From VRUE01 sp963817945 (GTDB taxonomy: Bacteria; Actinomycetota; Thermoleophilia; Solirubrobacterales; 70-9), in assembly GCA_963817945.1 (NCBI GenBank), contig CAWFQH010000001.1, forward strand, positions 248,001 to 312,000: a stretch of DNA of 64,000 nt. Direction: 5' to 3'. The position numbers and the translations under genes are program-made. Below the pieces are notes generated by a model that saw only the letters and a list, made by a program, of their open reading frames with translations, did no database searches and had not been told where the DNA came from. The first letter of the stretch is position 1; each line of letters begins with the position of its first letter. Shown here in pieces: positions 51,097 to 60,191 of this stretch.

Positions 51097-53492
51097 GCGG
51101 GGTCGGCGCTCCGCTCTTTCGAGTGGTTGCCGTTGGCGCGGTCGAGGATCTCGACCGCCTCCCGTCGCAGCTCAGCGTCGAGCAGGGCGTAGTCCTCATC
51201 GGAAAGCTTGCCGGCAGCGTGGTCCAGCTCGGCATCGCGGATCTCGCGGTACTTGGCTTCCTTCAGCGCCGCCAGCTCCCCACCGCGGCCTGGCGCGCGG
51301 CGGGCCCGACGAGCCGGCCAGATCGCGCTCAGAGCGCCGGCAAGTGCGATCAGCCCACCGATCCAGACCCAGGCGACAAGCGGGTCGACGATCACCCGGA
51401 AGGTGGCCGCGCCCCGATCGGCGAGATAACTGCGCGCCAGGCGCTCGGCGGTCGCCGCCTGCAGGGCGTCGATTTGAGCCAAGGCAAGCGGGCGCAGGCC
51501 CGGGCGAGCCGCGGCCGCCCGCATCAGGCGCGAGAGGCTGCGGCACTGCGACGGCACGCCGGGGCCGCCGCCGACGCAGGCGCGAAAGCCGCGGTCCGCC
51601 GCGGCGGCGCGGCGCCGAAGAGCCGCGATGTCGGGCTGCATTGCACTCCAGAGATCGCTGTCCCAGCCGGAATCGAGGCCAACCTCGCTGGTCGCCTCGC
51701 CGTCGAAGTAACTGCCAATCGCCCCCCCCTCGCTGCCGCTGGGGCGGAAGTAACGGCGACTCGGCCGCAGCGTCGCGACCCGCTCTCCGTCCCGCTCGAC
51801 CGCGAGCACGGCGCCGAAAGTGAGCGCCTCGGGTTCGGTGCGAACGGTCGGCCGCTCGTAGGTGAAGGTGCGCTCGTCGACGACCGCGCTCTCGCCCGGG
51901 CGCAGGGTGAGGTCGCGGTTGGTCTGGAAGCTCGAGGAGGCAGCGATTCCGATCAGCAGCACGGCAACGCCGACGTGGACCACGTAGCCGCCGTAGCGGC
52001 GGCGATTGCGCGAGGTGACGGCGAGCAGTGCCGCCGGCATCGAGCCGCCGGCGAGCGAGCGCCGCGCCGCGGCCCCGCGCCAGAACTCCTGCGCGAGGCC
52101 GGTCAGGGCGAAGGCGGCGAAGACAAACAGCGCCAGCGCCCAGAGACTCTGCGCAGCGTCGGTGGCGAGCACCAAGAAGACGCCGGTGCAGAGCGCGACG
52201 AGCGCCGGCGCGAGAAATACGCGCTTCGCCGAGTCCCAGCTGATACGGCGCCAGGCGAGCAGCGGCCCGATGCCGGTGAAGAGCACCAGGAGGATCGCCA
52301 GCGGGGTCGTGTAGCGGTCGAACCATGGTGCGGCTAACGAGGCCTTCTCGCCGGTGAAGAGCTCGGCGATCAGCGGGAAGAAGGTGCCCCAGAAGATCGT
52401 CGCCGTCAGCGCCACCAGGAGCAGGTTGTTGACGAGGAAGACCGACTCCCGCGAGGCGAGCGAGTCGATCCGCTTCGGTGCCCGCAGGTCGTCGAGACGG
52501 GAGACGATCAGCGCCGTCGAGCCGACCAGGACGACCGCGATCAGGCCGAGGATGTAGGGGCCGACGGTGCTGTCGCCGAAGGCGTGGATCGACTGCAGGA
52601 CGCCGGAGCGGACGAGGAAGGTGCCGAGTAGTGCCAGCGAGAAGGTGGCGACGATCAGCGCCGCGTTCCAGACCTTCAGCATGCCGCGCTTCTCCTGCAC
52701 CATGATCGAGTGCAGGAAGGCGGTGCCGATCAGCCACGGCATCAGCGCCGCGTTCTCGACTGGGTCCCAGGCCCAGTAACCGCCCCAGCCGAGCTCGGTG
52801 TAGGACCAACGGGCCCCGAGCAGCAGTCCGAGGCCGAGGAAAGCCCAGGCGATCAGCGCAAAGCGGCGAGTGGAGCGAATCCAGGCGGCGTCGAGGCGGC
52901 GGGTGATTAGGGCGCCGATCGCGAAAGCGAAGGGGACGGTGAAGGCGACGTACCCCGAGTAGAGCATCGGTGGGTGGATCATCATGCTCGGGTGCTGCAG
53001 CAGCGGGGTGAGGCCGACGCCGTCGGCGGCCGCCGGGCTCAGCGTCGAGAAGGGGTTGACGCCGCCGGCGAACAGCATCAGGCCGGTGAAGAAAGCAGCG
53101 ATGCCGGCCATCACGGCGGTCGCGTAGGGAACGACCTCGCGCAGCTTGCGGCGCGTCGCGTAGAGCGCCGCCGAGGCGGCGATCGACAGGACCCAGGCCC
53201 AGAGCAACAGCGAGCCCTCCTGGCTCGACCACATCGCTCCCAGCTTGTAGAAGGCGGGCGTGTCGATCGAGGAGTGCTGCTGGACCAGCGCAAAGGAGAA
53301 GTCGTCGCTGGCAAAGGCGATCTCGAGCGTGACGACGCAGAAGGTCAGCAGCGCGCAGAGCGTGTAGACCGCACGGCGCGAGAAGTCGACCCAGCGCCGC
53401 TCGCCGCGGCTCCCCACGAGCGCCGCCACCGCTGCGCAGATCGCGGCGAGGAAGGCAAGCGCCAGGGCGGCGCTGCCCAAGCTAGCTGGCAT
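51093..53492 (-). CDS. ccmF: Cytochrome c maturation protein CcmF (heme lyase)
   Basis: 799 residues, longer than the usual 650 or so. Multi-helix membrane protein with GSLLLWAWVLSIAASAAL, conserved His173 in MMIHPPMLYSGY, and the WWD heme-handling motif GWGGYWAWDPVEN (235-247). A periplasmic domain lies around 535-690. The extra C-terminus after the last helix (LAALKEAKYREIRDAELDHA onward) resembles the CcmI/CcmH-type cytoplasmic stretch, suggesting a fusion. It transfers heme from CcmE to apocytochrome. The ccmE stop overlaps its start by 11 bp. Confidence 0.92.
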   Translation of the reverse strand: MPASLGSAALALAFLAAICAAVAALVGSRGERRWVDFSRRAVYTLCALLTFCVVTLEIAFASDDFSFALVQQHSSIDTPAFYKLGAMWSSQEGSLLLWAWVLSIAASAALYATRRKLREVVPYATAVMAGIAAFFTGLMLFAGGVNPFSTLSPAAADGVGLTPLLQHPSMMIHPPMLYSGYVAFTVPFAFAIGALITRRLDAAWIRSTRRFALIAWAFLGLGLLLGARWSYTELGWGGYWAWDPVENAALMPWLIGTAFLHSIMVQEKRGMLKVWNAALIVATFSLALLGTFLVRSGVLQSIHAFGDSTVGPYILGLIAVVLVGSTALIVSRLDDLRAPKRIDSLASRESVFLVNNLLLVALTATIFWGTFFPLIAELFTGEKASLAAPWFDRYTTPLAILLVLFTGIGPLLAWRRISWDSAKRVFLAPALVALCTGVFLVLATDAAQSLWALALFVFAAFALTGLAQEFWRGAAARRSLAGGSMPAALLAVTSRNRRRYGGYVVHVGVAVLLIGIAASSSFQTNRDLTLRPGESAVVDERTFTYERPTVRTEPEALTFGAVLAVERDGERVATLRPSRRYFRPSGSEGGAIGSYFDGEATSEVGLDSGWDSDLWSAMQPDIAALRRRAAAADRGFRACVGGGPGVPSQCRSLSRLMRAAAARPGLRPLALAQIDALQAATAERLARSYLADRGAATFRVIVDPLVAWVWIGGLIALAGALSAIWPARRARRAPGRGGELAALKEAKYREIRDAELDHAAGKLSDEDYALLDAELRREAVEILDRANGNHSKERSADPA

Positions 53493-53895
53493 TCGCCGGG
53501 CTGTCCGTCGTGAACTTCGAGGGGCACTTGGTGACGAGCGTGTCGCGCTCGCCGACGAAGACGCCCCCGTTCTCGACGGTGCCGGTGAGGATGATCTCGC
53601 GCCCGCCCCGGAAGGGGTCGGGGACGGTGCCGCTGTAGGTGACCGGGATGCTCTGGCTGGCGTCGTCGCGGTCGGCGACGCGGAAGCGCAAGCCCTCGCC
53701 CTCGTGGCGGACCGAGCCAGCGACGACCCGGCCGGTCAGCTCGTAGCTGGTGCCGGGCGCGGCGCCGAGCAGCTGCGAAGGCTCCTTCGCCTCGGTCGAG
53801 GCGCTGAAGGACGTGTAGACGAGCCCCACGGCCAGGAGGACCGCGGCGCTGAGCGCGACGACGAGTCGGATCTGTCGCTTGCGGGCGGGATCCAC
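53482..53895 (-). CDS. ccmE: Heme chaperone CcmE, cysteine-type
   Basis: 137 residues from GTG 53895. One N-terminal anchor helix (LVVALSAAVLLAVGLVY) and an OB-fold (YELTGRVVAGSVRHEGEGL, IPVTYSGTVPDPFRGGREII). The heme-binding segment reads TLVTKCPSKF: Cys124 replaces the usual His of HxxxY and Phe128 replaces Tyr. This puts it with the CxxxY-type CcmE group but with a further change. It hands heme to CcmF. Confidence 0.9.
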   Translation of the reverse strand: MDPARKRQIRLVVALSAAVLLAVGLVYTSFSASTEAKEPSQLLGAAPGTSYELTGRVVAGSVRHEGEGLRFRVADRDDASQSIPVTYSGTVPDPFRGGREIILTGTVENGGVFVGERDTLVTKCPSKFTTDSPANAS

Positions 53896-53940
53896 GGACT
53901 TGGGATTATCGCAAGGCCTGTTCTGGGACAATCGGCTGCG

Positions 53941-54657
53941 ATGGCGGTGGGCTCCAGCAACGACCCAGTGATGCTGATCACCGGCGCCAGCAGCGGCATC
54001 GGCGCCGCGACGGCCCGGGCCGCGGCCGAGCGTTACCGTCTCGTCCTGGCGGCCCGGCGACTGGAGCCTCTGCGCGATCTGGCCGCCGAGCTGGGCGGCG
54101 AGGAGCGGGCGATCGCGGTCGAGTGCGACGTCACCGACTGGGGCCAGGTCCAAGCGATGACCGCCGCCGGCCTCGACGCCTTCGGGCGGATCGACGCCGT
54201 CTTCGCCAACGCCGGCTTCGGCGCCAGCCGCGGCTTCCTCGAGGAGTCACCCGAGCACTGGCGGGCGATGATCCTGACCAACGTCTACGGCGTCGCCCTG
54301 ACGATCCGCGCCGCCCTCCCTCACCTGCTCGAGCGCGGCGACGGACACTTCCTCGTCACCAGCTCGGTCGCCGGCCGGCGGGCGCTGCCCGGCTCGCTCT
54401 ACTCGGCGACCAAGTGGGCTGCGACCGCGATCGGCGAGGCCCTGCGCGCGGAGCTGCGCCAGATGCACGAGAACCACGCGATCCGGGTGACCCTGATCGA
54501 GCCCGGGATGGTCGATACGCCGTTCTTCGACAACCGCCCCGGCGAGTGGGCGCTCGCCGACGAGGACATCGCTCGCGCCGTGCTCTATGCGCTGGAGCAG
54601 CCGGCTGGGGTTGACGTCAACGAGATCCTGATTCGGCCTACTTCGCAGCCGATCTGA
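53941..54657 (+). CDS. Short-chain dehydrogenase/reductase
   Basis: 238 residues: MLITGASSGIGAATARAAAE (NAD(P) site), VFANAGFGASRGFLEES, VTSSVAGRRALPGSLYSATKWAA (Ser, Tyr, Lys), LIEPGMVDTPFF. Complete classical SDR. The substrate is unknown. It diverges from ccmE by 45 bp. Its stop codon directly abuts a long inverted repeat. Confidence 0.87.
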   Translation: MAVGSSNDPVMLITGASSGIGAATARAAAERYRLVLAARRLEPLRDLAAELGGEERAIAVECDVTDWGQVQAMTAAGLDAFGRIDAVFANAGFGASRGFLEESPEHWRAMILTNVYGVALTIRAALPHLLERGDGHFLVTSSVAGRRALPGSLYSATKWAATAIGEALRAELRQMHENHAIRVTLIEPGMVDTPFFDNRPGEWALADEDIARAVLYALEQPAGVDVNEILIRPTSQPI

Positions 54658-54770
54658 GGGTCGATCCCGGCAGGGGTTCCACTTAACTTTTTTTGAAGAC
54701 AGTCGGCCGCCGTCCGAGAATGGCGTCGCAAAAAAAGTACAAGACGTTCCACCCCTACCGGGATCGACCC
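54658..54770. repeat. Long inverted repeat between convergent genes, with T7/A7 inner arms
   Basis: Outer arms 54658-54676 and 54752-54770 pair at 18 of 19 positions (GGGTCGATCCCGG core). Inner arms ACTTTTTTTG (54686-54695) and CAAAAAAAGT (54729-54738) are also complementary. It starts right after the SDR stop and includes the GT2 stop. It is a probable bidirectional terminator or a small inverted-repeat element. Confidence 0.7.
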
Positions 54771-55804
54771 AGCGTCCGCGAGGAAGCCAGAAGCACCCGG
54801 ACAACCCGCCAGTAGGAGCGCAGGAGCAGGCGAGCGGGAGCTGAGCGGGCGAGGGGTGGGATGAAGGGTGAGTCGAGGTCGGCGCTGAGCCAGGAGGCGA
54901 ACTCCGCGGCGCTGACGCGGCGCGTGGACTGGAGCTGCCGGCGCTCGCGCAGTAGCCGCGGCAGCCAGGCCGCCACTTCCCGGATCGCTGCGAGTTTCTG
55001 CCTCCCCCAGCCGCCGGCGAACGAGGCGGGCAGCAGCGCCAGCTCGGTGGCAAGCAGGGCCGGGGCCAGCAGGCCGAGCAGGCTTGTCGGGTAGACGCGA
55101 ATCAGGAAGGCCCAGCGGTTGCGCTCCAGCCAGCGCCACTTGTGTTCGCGGGCGCCGAACTCGTACTCGTGGTCGACCACAGCGCTCGGCTCGATCCCGA
55201 GCACGCCGCCGGCCAACCGCAGGCGCAGCGAGAGGTCGACGTCCTCGTGGTAGAGAAAGAACTCGCCTGGGAAGCCGCCGACCTCCTCCCAGGTACGGCG
55301 GGGAATCGCCAGGCAGGCGCCGGAGAGGGCAGGGACCTCGCCGGCGGGCGGCGCCTCCTCGAGTGCGCGGCCGTGCATCCCGGCCCAGACGATGCCGGTG
55401 AAGTGGATGGGATTGCCGGCCGAGTTGATCCGCGTGCCGCCCTCGTCGGCGACTAGCGCCTGCCATGCGGCCCAACCCCTCTCCTCCACCCACGGCCGTC
55501 GGATCGCCTCGCCGAAGCCTGGCAGCGGCGCCGCGTCGGGATTGAGGATCACCAGCAGGTCCCCCCGGGCGGTCCGCCCTCCCTCGTTGCAGGCGCCGGC
55601 GAAGCCGGCGTTGCGTCCCGTCTGCACGAGCCGCGCCGCGGGCGCCAGCGCGGCGACTGCCTCCGGCGTCCCGTCGTCGGAATCGTTGTCGACGACGATC
55701 ACCTCGTCGCCATCGCCCAGCTCAGAAAGGAGCGCGGGCAGCGTCCGCGAGAGCTCCTCGCGGCTGTTCCAGGCGACGATCATGACCGATAGCGTCGGGC
55801 GCAC
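54755..55804 (-). CDS. GT2-family glycosyltransferase
   Basis: 349 residues: SVMIVAWNSREELSRTLPAL, VIVVDNDSDDGTPEAVAALA, RNAGFAGACNEGGRTARGDL, LLVILNPDAAP (metal-binding DxD-equivalent), ALSGACLAIPR and EFFLYHEDVDLSLRLRLAGG (ED acceptor motif). A helical C-terminal region may lie on the membrane. WbbL/rhamnosyltransferase-like by pattern; the sugar is unknown. The stop lies inside the inverted repeat at 54658-54770. Confidence 0.88.
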   Translation of the reverse strand: MRPTLSVMIVAWNSREELSRTLPALLSELGDGDEVIVVDNDSDDGTPEAVAALAPAARLVQTGRNAGFAGACNEGGRTARGDLLVILNPDAAPLPGFGEAIRRPWVEERGWAAWQALVADEGGTRINSAGNPIHFTGIVWAGMHGRALEEAPPAGEVPALSGACLAIPRRTWEEVGGFPGEFFLYHEDVDLSLRLRLAGGVLGIEPSAVVDHEYEFGAREHKWRWLERNRWAFLIRVYPTSLLGLLAPALLATELALLPASFAGGWGRQKLAAIREVAAWLPRLLRERRQLQSTRRVSAAEFASWLSADLDSPFIPPLARSAPARLLLRSYWRVVRVLLASSRTLGRSR

Positions 55805-55822
55805 CGACGCGGGAGGCTAGAC

Positions 55823-55978
55823 GGTTGATTGCGAATTAACGTGCCCGCGAGGGCGTGACTGGCCAAGCTGGATGGTGCACGCGCCGCAGCGCGTAGCAGC
55901 GCTACGCGCGAGGACGCGGGTGCCGATCCAGCGCCGCGCCAGGCGTGCAATCCGGGGTGCGGTAATTCGGGATCAGCC
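55823..55978. repeat. Structured intergenic inverted repeat
   Basis: Terminal arms 55823-55841 and 55960-55978 match at about 15 of 19 (GAT..CGAATTA core). Inside are CTGGAT/ATCCAG arms and a GCGTAGC-A-GCGCTACGC type hairpin. It fills the 179-bp gap between the GT2 start and the stop of the large secreted protein. No coding pattern is seen. The arm ends (GAATT/AATTC) and the TGCAATCCGG segment recall the 7.7-8.1 kb elements, but homology is not clear. Confidence 0.6.
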
Positions 55979-55983
55979 GTCGA

Positions 55984-58947
55984 CTAACGGCCGCGTTTGG
56001 CTTTGCCCTTCGCCTTGCCTTTGCAGCTGCGCCGCATCTTCGGCCGCTGGTTGGCTTTCTTGCCGTTGTGGGCTCTGATCCTGGCGACGGCGCGGATCTT
56101 GCTGCCTTTCTTCCCGCAGAGGTTGCGCGAGTTCGTCAGCAGCCCTTTCTTTCCGCCCCGCATCGTGAGGATGAATTTCGACACGGGGACGTCGGGCAAG
56201 GTCTCGAAGCTGTTGCGGATTCGCCCTTTGACGGCGTCGATCCGGCCGACCAGGTCGATGTCCACCTGGCCCCGCAGCGAGGCAACCAGATCGGGCAGAT
56301 CGTTGTCGGACGAGCGCAGGAAGACCGGGCCTTCAAGCGGCTTGTCAAGGAGCGGCGTGAAGGCGCGGGCGAAGCCGTAACGGGACTTCTTCGGGCAGTT
56401 GTTGGCGTCGTACTGGACCCGCGTGCAGACTTTGGAGAGGTTGCTCTGGTCGAGGAAGAGCGAGCGCGGCAGCGTCACCACCGCTTTCGAGGTGTTGGCG
56501 TCGCCCGCTCGGGCCACGTAGATTGCGCGCAGTTTCGGGTTTTTCGCCCGTTTGGTGGCGCCGAAGAGACGCAAGAACAGTTTCGGTTTGAAGCCGAGCG
56601 CGTCGCAGTCGTTCACCCGGAAGGGCACCGAGGTGGCGAAGGAGCTGAAGGCGGCCGGGTCGAGGGGATTCGCTCCACCGCCGCGGAGAACGCCTGCTGC
56701 GGCGAGGGGCGCGCAGTTGGTCGGGTTCAACGCAAACCGCGGCCGGTCGAGGCGGACGCTCACCGAGCGGACGTCGAGTAGGGCGCCGCCGTAGACGTGC
56801 GGAATCGGATCGGAGACGGCGTGCACCTGCGCCGTCGTGCGGTCGACGAACAGTGCCACCCTCACCACAACCGTGCCGAGATCGAACGGTCCGGCCGTGG
56901 CGGGGGTGACGACTGCCAGGGAGAGAGGGGCTCCTTTGTAGGGCCCTGCGAGGAAAGCCTTGCCGGCAATGCGAAGCGGCTCCGGACCGGTGCCGGCGGC
57001 GACGTCGGCGATCCCGACGTAGCTGTCGCCGGGACAGCTGGAGGACGTGGCTTGCGCTGCGCCGGAGCTCGCCGCCGCTGCCGCGAGCGCGGCCTCGGGG
57101 CAGTAGCGCACGCCCGCGAGCCTTGCCGTCACACCCGGAGGCAGCGTCACGTCGACGCCTTTCAGCTCCTGGTTGCCGTCGGAGCGGGCGACGTCCATGG
57201 TGAGCGGGCTGAAGGCGCCGGCTTTCGGACGGTCGACACGAAGGCCCATGCTGGGGGCGAAGGGTCGGTCACCCAGGGTTTTCGGGCACTCGCCGCCGCC
57301 GGGGAGGGTCGCCAGCGAGAAGTCGTCACCCGGCGTGGCCGGAGGATCGCCAGAAGGCCCTTCTTCGCTCCCGGCCGGAACGATTCCCGGGGCCGACGAC
57401 CACGGCGTCATCTGCGTCGCGGTCGTGTTGGGGCCGCAGGTCGGCGGGCTGGTCAACGGCGCCCGTGGGCCGCCGTTGAAGCTGAGCCGGAAGGCCTCGA
57501 ACGGCACCTGGGGCAGGCCGGGGATCGGAATGCTGCCGAGCGGCGCGTCGTCGAAGGTCGTGGTCAGCTGCCCGGTCATCGGGTCGGCGCTGACTTTGCC
57601 CAGCAGGCGGGCGGAGATGTCGTAGCGGGCCGACTCCGCGGTGACGAAGATCCGGTAGAGGTCGCCGGAGGCGGGATCGCTGCTGAGCTGCCGGCCGACG
57701 TAGACCGCCCCGGTCAGCGAGCCGTCCGGCAGCGGTGGGGTGTCCACCACGACCGCGCCTATTTGGGAGGCGGCGGGGCAAGCGACCGGATTGCGGGTGC
57801 CTTTGCCGAACTCGGCGTCGGTGCAGGCGACGAGCCCGTTGGCCGCCGACGGGTTGAGGCCCATTCCGGCTGGCAGGGTCACGCGTGCTGAGCGGACGTG
57901 GGAGGTCGCCTTGCTTTCTTCGTCTTTGAGCGGGTTTTTGATCTCGGGCAGGGTCACCGTGACGATGGCCCCAGCCGGCGAATCGGTCTGGCCCGTGTTC
58001 GGATCCACGTCGATCGACGGTTCGAAGGGGATGTCGTCGCAGTTTTTCGGCGAGGTTTCGAAGGCCGGCGGCATGCGCGGGATCTTCGACTCGACGAACG
58101 GGGAGCCGTTGGGGAAGTTCGGTTCCGGTTTCTCGAAGGAATCGGCGCGCAGGAGGGTCGAGTAGACATGTTCGAAGGGCTGGCCTGGCACAGCTGGCCC
58201 GAAGCAGGTCGGCGGGGTGGTGATGAAGGTGCCGTCACCGGCGTCGCCGTCGAAGGTGAGGCGGTTTTTCGCGACCCTGGCAAGTTCCGCCGGGATTGGT
58301 GGCACTTCCAGTTTGTGGGCGTGGATGGTGAAGTACTCGTGGTAGTCGCCCTCCCAAGCGACGTCTGCCTCGAGGAAGATGTCGCTGTCGGCGAGGCTGA
58401 AGCCGAACCGAGCGGGTTCGCCCTCTTCGGGAACGATGTTGTAGACGTCCGCTTTCAACGGCGGCGCCGAAATGCCAGTCAGGGCGTTCGTCGCGACGAT
58501 TTCGCTGACGCCCACTTTCGAGAGCGGCGCCAGGCCCGCGCAGTCGGCGGGGCTCTGGCCGGGATCGAGATCGCACTGCGGCGTGGCCTGCGGGTTGACC
58601 GTCAGGCCCGTCGGGAGATCGACCCGCACCGTCCGGATGTTGCCTTCGGGGACTTCCGGGCCTAGCGGGATCGTCGGGTTCGGTTCGTGGTTGACGATGA
58701 ACTGCGTGAAGCCTTTGGGCGGATGGCCCGCGGCCTCTTCGTAAAAAAGCGAGGGCGTGGCGACCGAGCACTGCCCGGGAGGAGGAGGATCGGCTTTGCA
58801 CGTGCCCGCCTGCCAGGGGCTGTCCGGCTGCGGGTTGTTGGGGTCCTGCGGACCGATGATCTGCGCGCTGCTCACCGGCGCGAGGCCGAGCGTCAGCACT
58901 ACAACAAGACTCGCCGCGACAGGCGCTCCCCGCATCCCTTCTTTCAC
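55984..58947 (-). CDS. Very large secreted protein of unknown function
   Basis: 987 residues. A signal peptide (VAASLVVVLTLGLAPVSSAQ) is followed by repeated beta-rich blocks with a recurring pattern of VDLPTGLTVNP / VTLPAGMGLNPSAANG / VTLPPGVTARLAGV, each with a downstream Cys (QCDLD, ACTDAEFG, RYCPEA). At least three related modules can be seen. The basic C-terminus (GKKGSKIRAVARIRAHNGKK, then KGKAKGKAKRGR) could bind wall polymer or DNA. I know no named family. It is divergent from the HTH gene at 59045 across a 97-bp, AT-richer promoter gap. Confidence 0.72.
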   Translation of the reverse strand: MKEGMRGAPVAASLVVVLTLGLAPVSSAQIIGPQDPNNPQPDSPWQAGTCKADPPPPGQCSVATPSLFYEEAAGHPPKGFTQFIVNHEPNPTIPLGPEVPEGNIRTVRVDLPTGLTVNPQATPQCDLDPGQSPADCAGLAPLSKVGVSEIVATNALTGISAPPLKADVYNIVPEEGEPARFGFSLADSDIFLEADVAWEGDYHEYFTIHAHKLEVPPIPAELARVAKNRLTFDGDAGDGTFITTPPTCFGPAVPGQPFEHVYSTLLRADSFEKPEPNFPNGSPFVESKIPRMPPAFETSPKNCDDIPFEPSIDVDPNTGQTDSPAGAIVTVTLPEIKNPLKDEESKATSHVRSARVTLPAGMGLNPSAANGLVACTDAEFGKGTRNPVACPAASQIGAVVVDTPPLPDGSLTGAVYVGRQLSSDPASGDLYRIFVTAESARYDISARLLGKVSADPMTGQLTTTFDDAPLGSIPIPGLPQVPFEAFRLSFNGGPRAPLTSPPTCGPNTTATQMTPWSSAPGIVPAGSEEGPSGDPPATPGDDFSLATLPGGGECPKTLGDRPFAPSMGLRVDRPKAGAFSPLTMDVARSDGNQELKGVDVTLPPGVTARLAGVRYCPEAALAAAAASSGAAQATSSSCPGDSYVGIADVAAGTGPEPLRIAGKAFLAGPYKGAPLSLAVVTPATAGPFDLGTVVVRVALFVDRTTAQVHAVSDPIPHVYGGALLDVRSVSVRLDRPRFALNPTNCAPLAAAGVLRGGGANPLDPAAFSSFATSVPFRVNDCDALGFKPKLFLRLFGATKRAKNPKLRAIYVARAGDANTSKAVVTLPRSLFLDQSNLSKVCTRVQYDANNCPKKSRYGFARAFTPLLDKPLEGPVFLRSSDNDLPDLVASLRGQVDIDLVGRIDAVKGRIRNSFETLPDVPVSKFILTMRGGKKGLLTNSRNLCGKKGSKIRAVARIRAHNGKKANQRPKMRRSCKGKAKGKAKRGR

Positions 58948-59044
58948 CCTGGCCTCCTTCTCGACGGATGATTGAGCCAGTTTACCTAATTTTGCTGATC
59001 TGCGTTAGTCTCTTTTGAGTAGTCGCCCGTCAACGAAAGTGAGG

Positions 59045-59392
59045 ATGTCCGTGAACTGGCAGCTTCTGGCTCGTGCCAATACCCACCCCCTGCGGGTTTC
59101 AATCCTCGAGGTGCTCGGCCTCGATGGCGGGCGAACCCTCTCGCCGAAGGACCTCAGCCTCGAGCTGCAGGCACCGCTCAGCACCGTCAACTACCACGTC
59201 ACCGAGCTGGCCAAGGCCGGCCTCCTGGAGTTGGTGGACCAGCGTCAGGTCCGCGGCGCGGTCGAGCACTTCTACCGCGCGGTTGACACCAGCCCGGTAA
59301 CCGCCTCGCGAGGGGCAAGGCGAAACGGCGGTGGCTCGCGGCGAAGCGTGCGGCGGCGCGGCAGTCAAACGAGGTCCCTGCAGACGAAATAG
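59045..59392 (+). CDS. ArsR-like winged-helix regulator
   Basis: 115 residues: WQLLARANTHPLRVSILEVL, LSPKDLSLELQAPLSTVNYH (recognition helix) and VTELAKAGLLELVDQRQVRG (wing), ending FYRA. The C-terminus after residue 80 is Arg/Ser/Gly-rich and disordered. No metal-binding cysteines are visible. Its divergent position suggests it may control the 987-residue secreted protein. Confidence 0.8.
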   Translation: MSVNWQLLARANTHPLRVSILEVLGLDGGRTLSPKDLSLELQAPLSTVNYHVTELAKAGLLELVDQRQVRGAVEHFYRAVDTSPVTASRGARRNGGGSRRSVRRRGSQTRSLQTK

Positions 59393-59519
59393 GCGAGCTA
59401 CAGCCAGCCGGCGCGCTTAAAAGCGCTGGTACAGCAGGAGGCAGACGACCGCGATGACGTGCAGGTCGAAATCGTCGGCGATCGACGCGAACGCCTCGGG
59501 CAGCCCCTCGGGGCCGTGA

Positions 59520-59592
59520 AGCGGACGACGGGTCTCGAACCCGCGACCTCGAGCTTGGGAAGCTCGCGCTCTACCAGCTGAGCTACGTCCGC
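59520..59592 (-). tRNA. tRNA-Gly (anticodon CCC)
   Basis: 73 nt on the minus strand. The acceptor GCGGACG pairs with CGTCCGC, discriminator T as usual for Gly. The anticodon stem GAGCT/AGCTC holds loop TCCCA with anticodon CCC; T loop TTCGAGA. CCA is not encoded. The rest of the gap 59393-59669 contains no gene I can support. Confidence 0.94.
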
Positions 59593-59669
59593 GTAGGGCC
59601 GATTCTACGACCAGGCCAAGGACGGGCGGCGCGGGGACGAGAGCGGACGGGGACTAACCTTCCCAGCCC

Positions 59670-60191
59670 GTGAGCGTTCGCGCTTTCCTCGCGTTCTTCG
59701 CCGTGCTCGCCCTCGTAGGCCTGCTCGGCTTCGGCCTGCTCAGCAAGGGCGAGACGACGATCGCGCTCGGCGACCCGGTTCCCGACCGGGAGCTGCCGGC
59801 ACTCGGCGGTGATCGACAGGGGTCGATTGCCGATTACCGGGGCCGCTGGGTGCTGGTCAACCTTTGGGCCTCGTGGTGCGACCCGTGTCGTGAGGAGGCG
59901 CCGGAGCTGGAGCGCTTCTGGCGCCGCTTCCGCGACCGCGGCGTGACCGTACTCGGCATCGACGTCCAAGACAACAGCGAGGACGCGCTCGCCTTCGTGC
60001 GGGAGCACCGGTTGACCTACCCGCAGCTGCGGTCGGTCGGCGATGAGCGCAGCGATGCCTTCGGCTCGACCGGGGTGCCGGAGAACTTCCTCGTCAACCC
60101 GCGCGGCAGCCTGGCGCTGATCCAGCGCGGCCCCGTCGACGAGCGCTTCCTGGCCGAACGCGTGGTTCCAATCGTCGAGGGACCGCGATGA
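59670..60191 (+). CDS. Thiol-disulfide oxidoreductase, TlpA/CcmG-like
   Basis: 173 residues from GTG. N-terminal anchor (FLAFFAVLALVGLLGFGLL), then a periplasmic-type thioredoxin fold: LVNLWASWCDPCREEAPELE (Cys70-x2-Cys73), VTVLGIDVQDNSEDALAFVR, STGVPENFLVNPRG (cis-Pro). It would reduce apocytochrome cysteines for heme attachment. It overlaps ccmH by ATGA, supporting the CcmG role. Confidence 0.88.
   Translation: MSVRAFLAFFAVLALVGLLGFGLLSKGETTIALGDPVPDRELPALGGDRQGSIADYRGRWVLVNLWASWCDPCREEAPELERFWRRFRDRGVTVLGIDVQDNSEDALAFVREHRLTYPQLRSVGDERSDAFGSTGVPENFLVNPRGSLALIQRGPVDERFLAERVVPIVEGPR

Noticed and set aside
59410..59519. Minus-strand coding-like stretch ending VVCLLLYQRF and a stop
   Set aside because: It has no start codon before running into tRNA-Gly; it may be a gene remnant but support is too thin.
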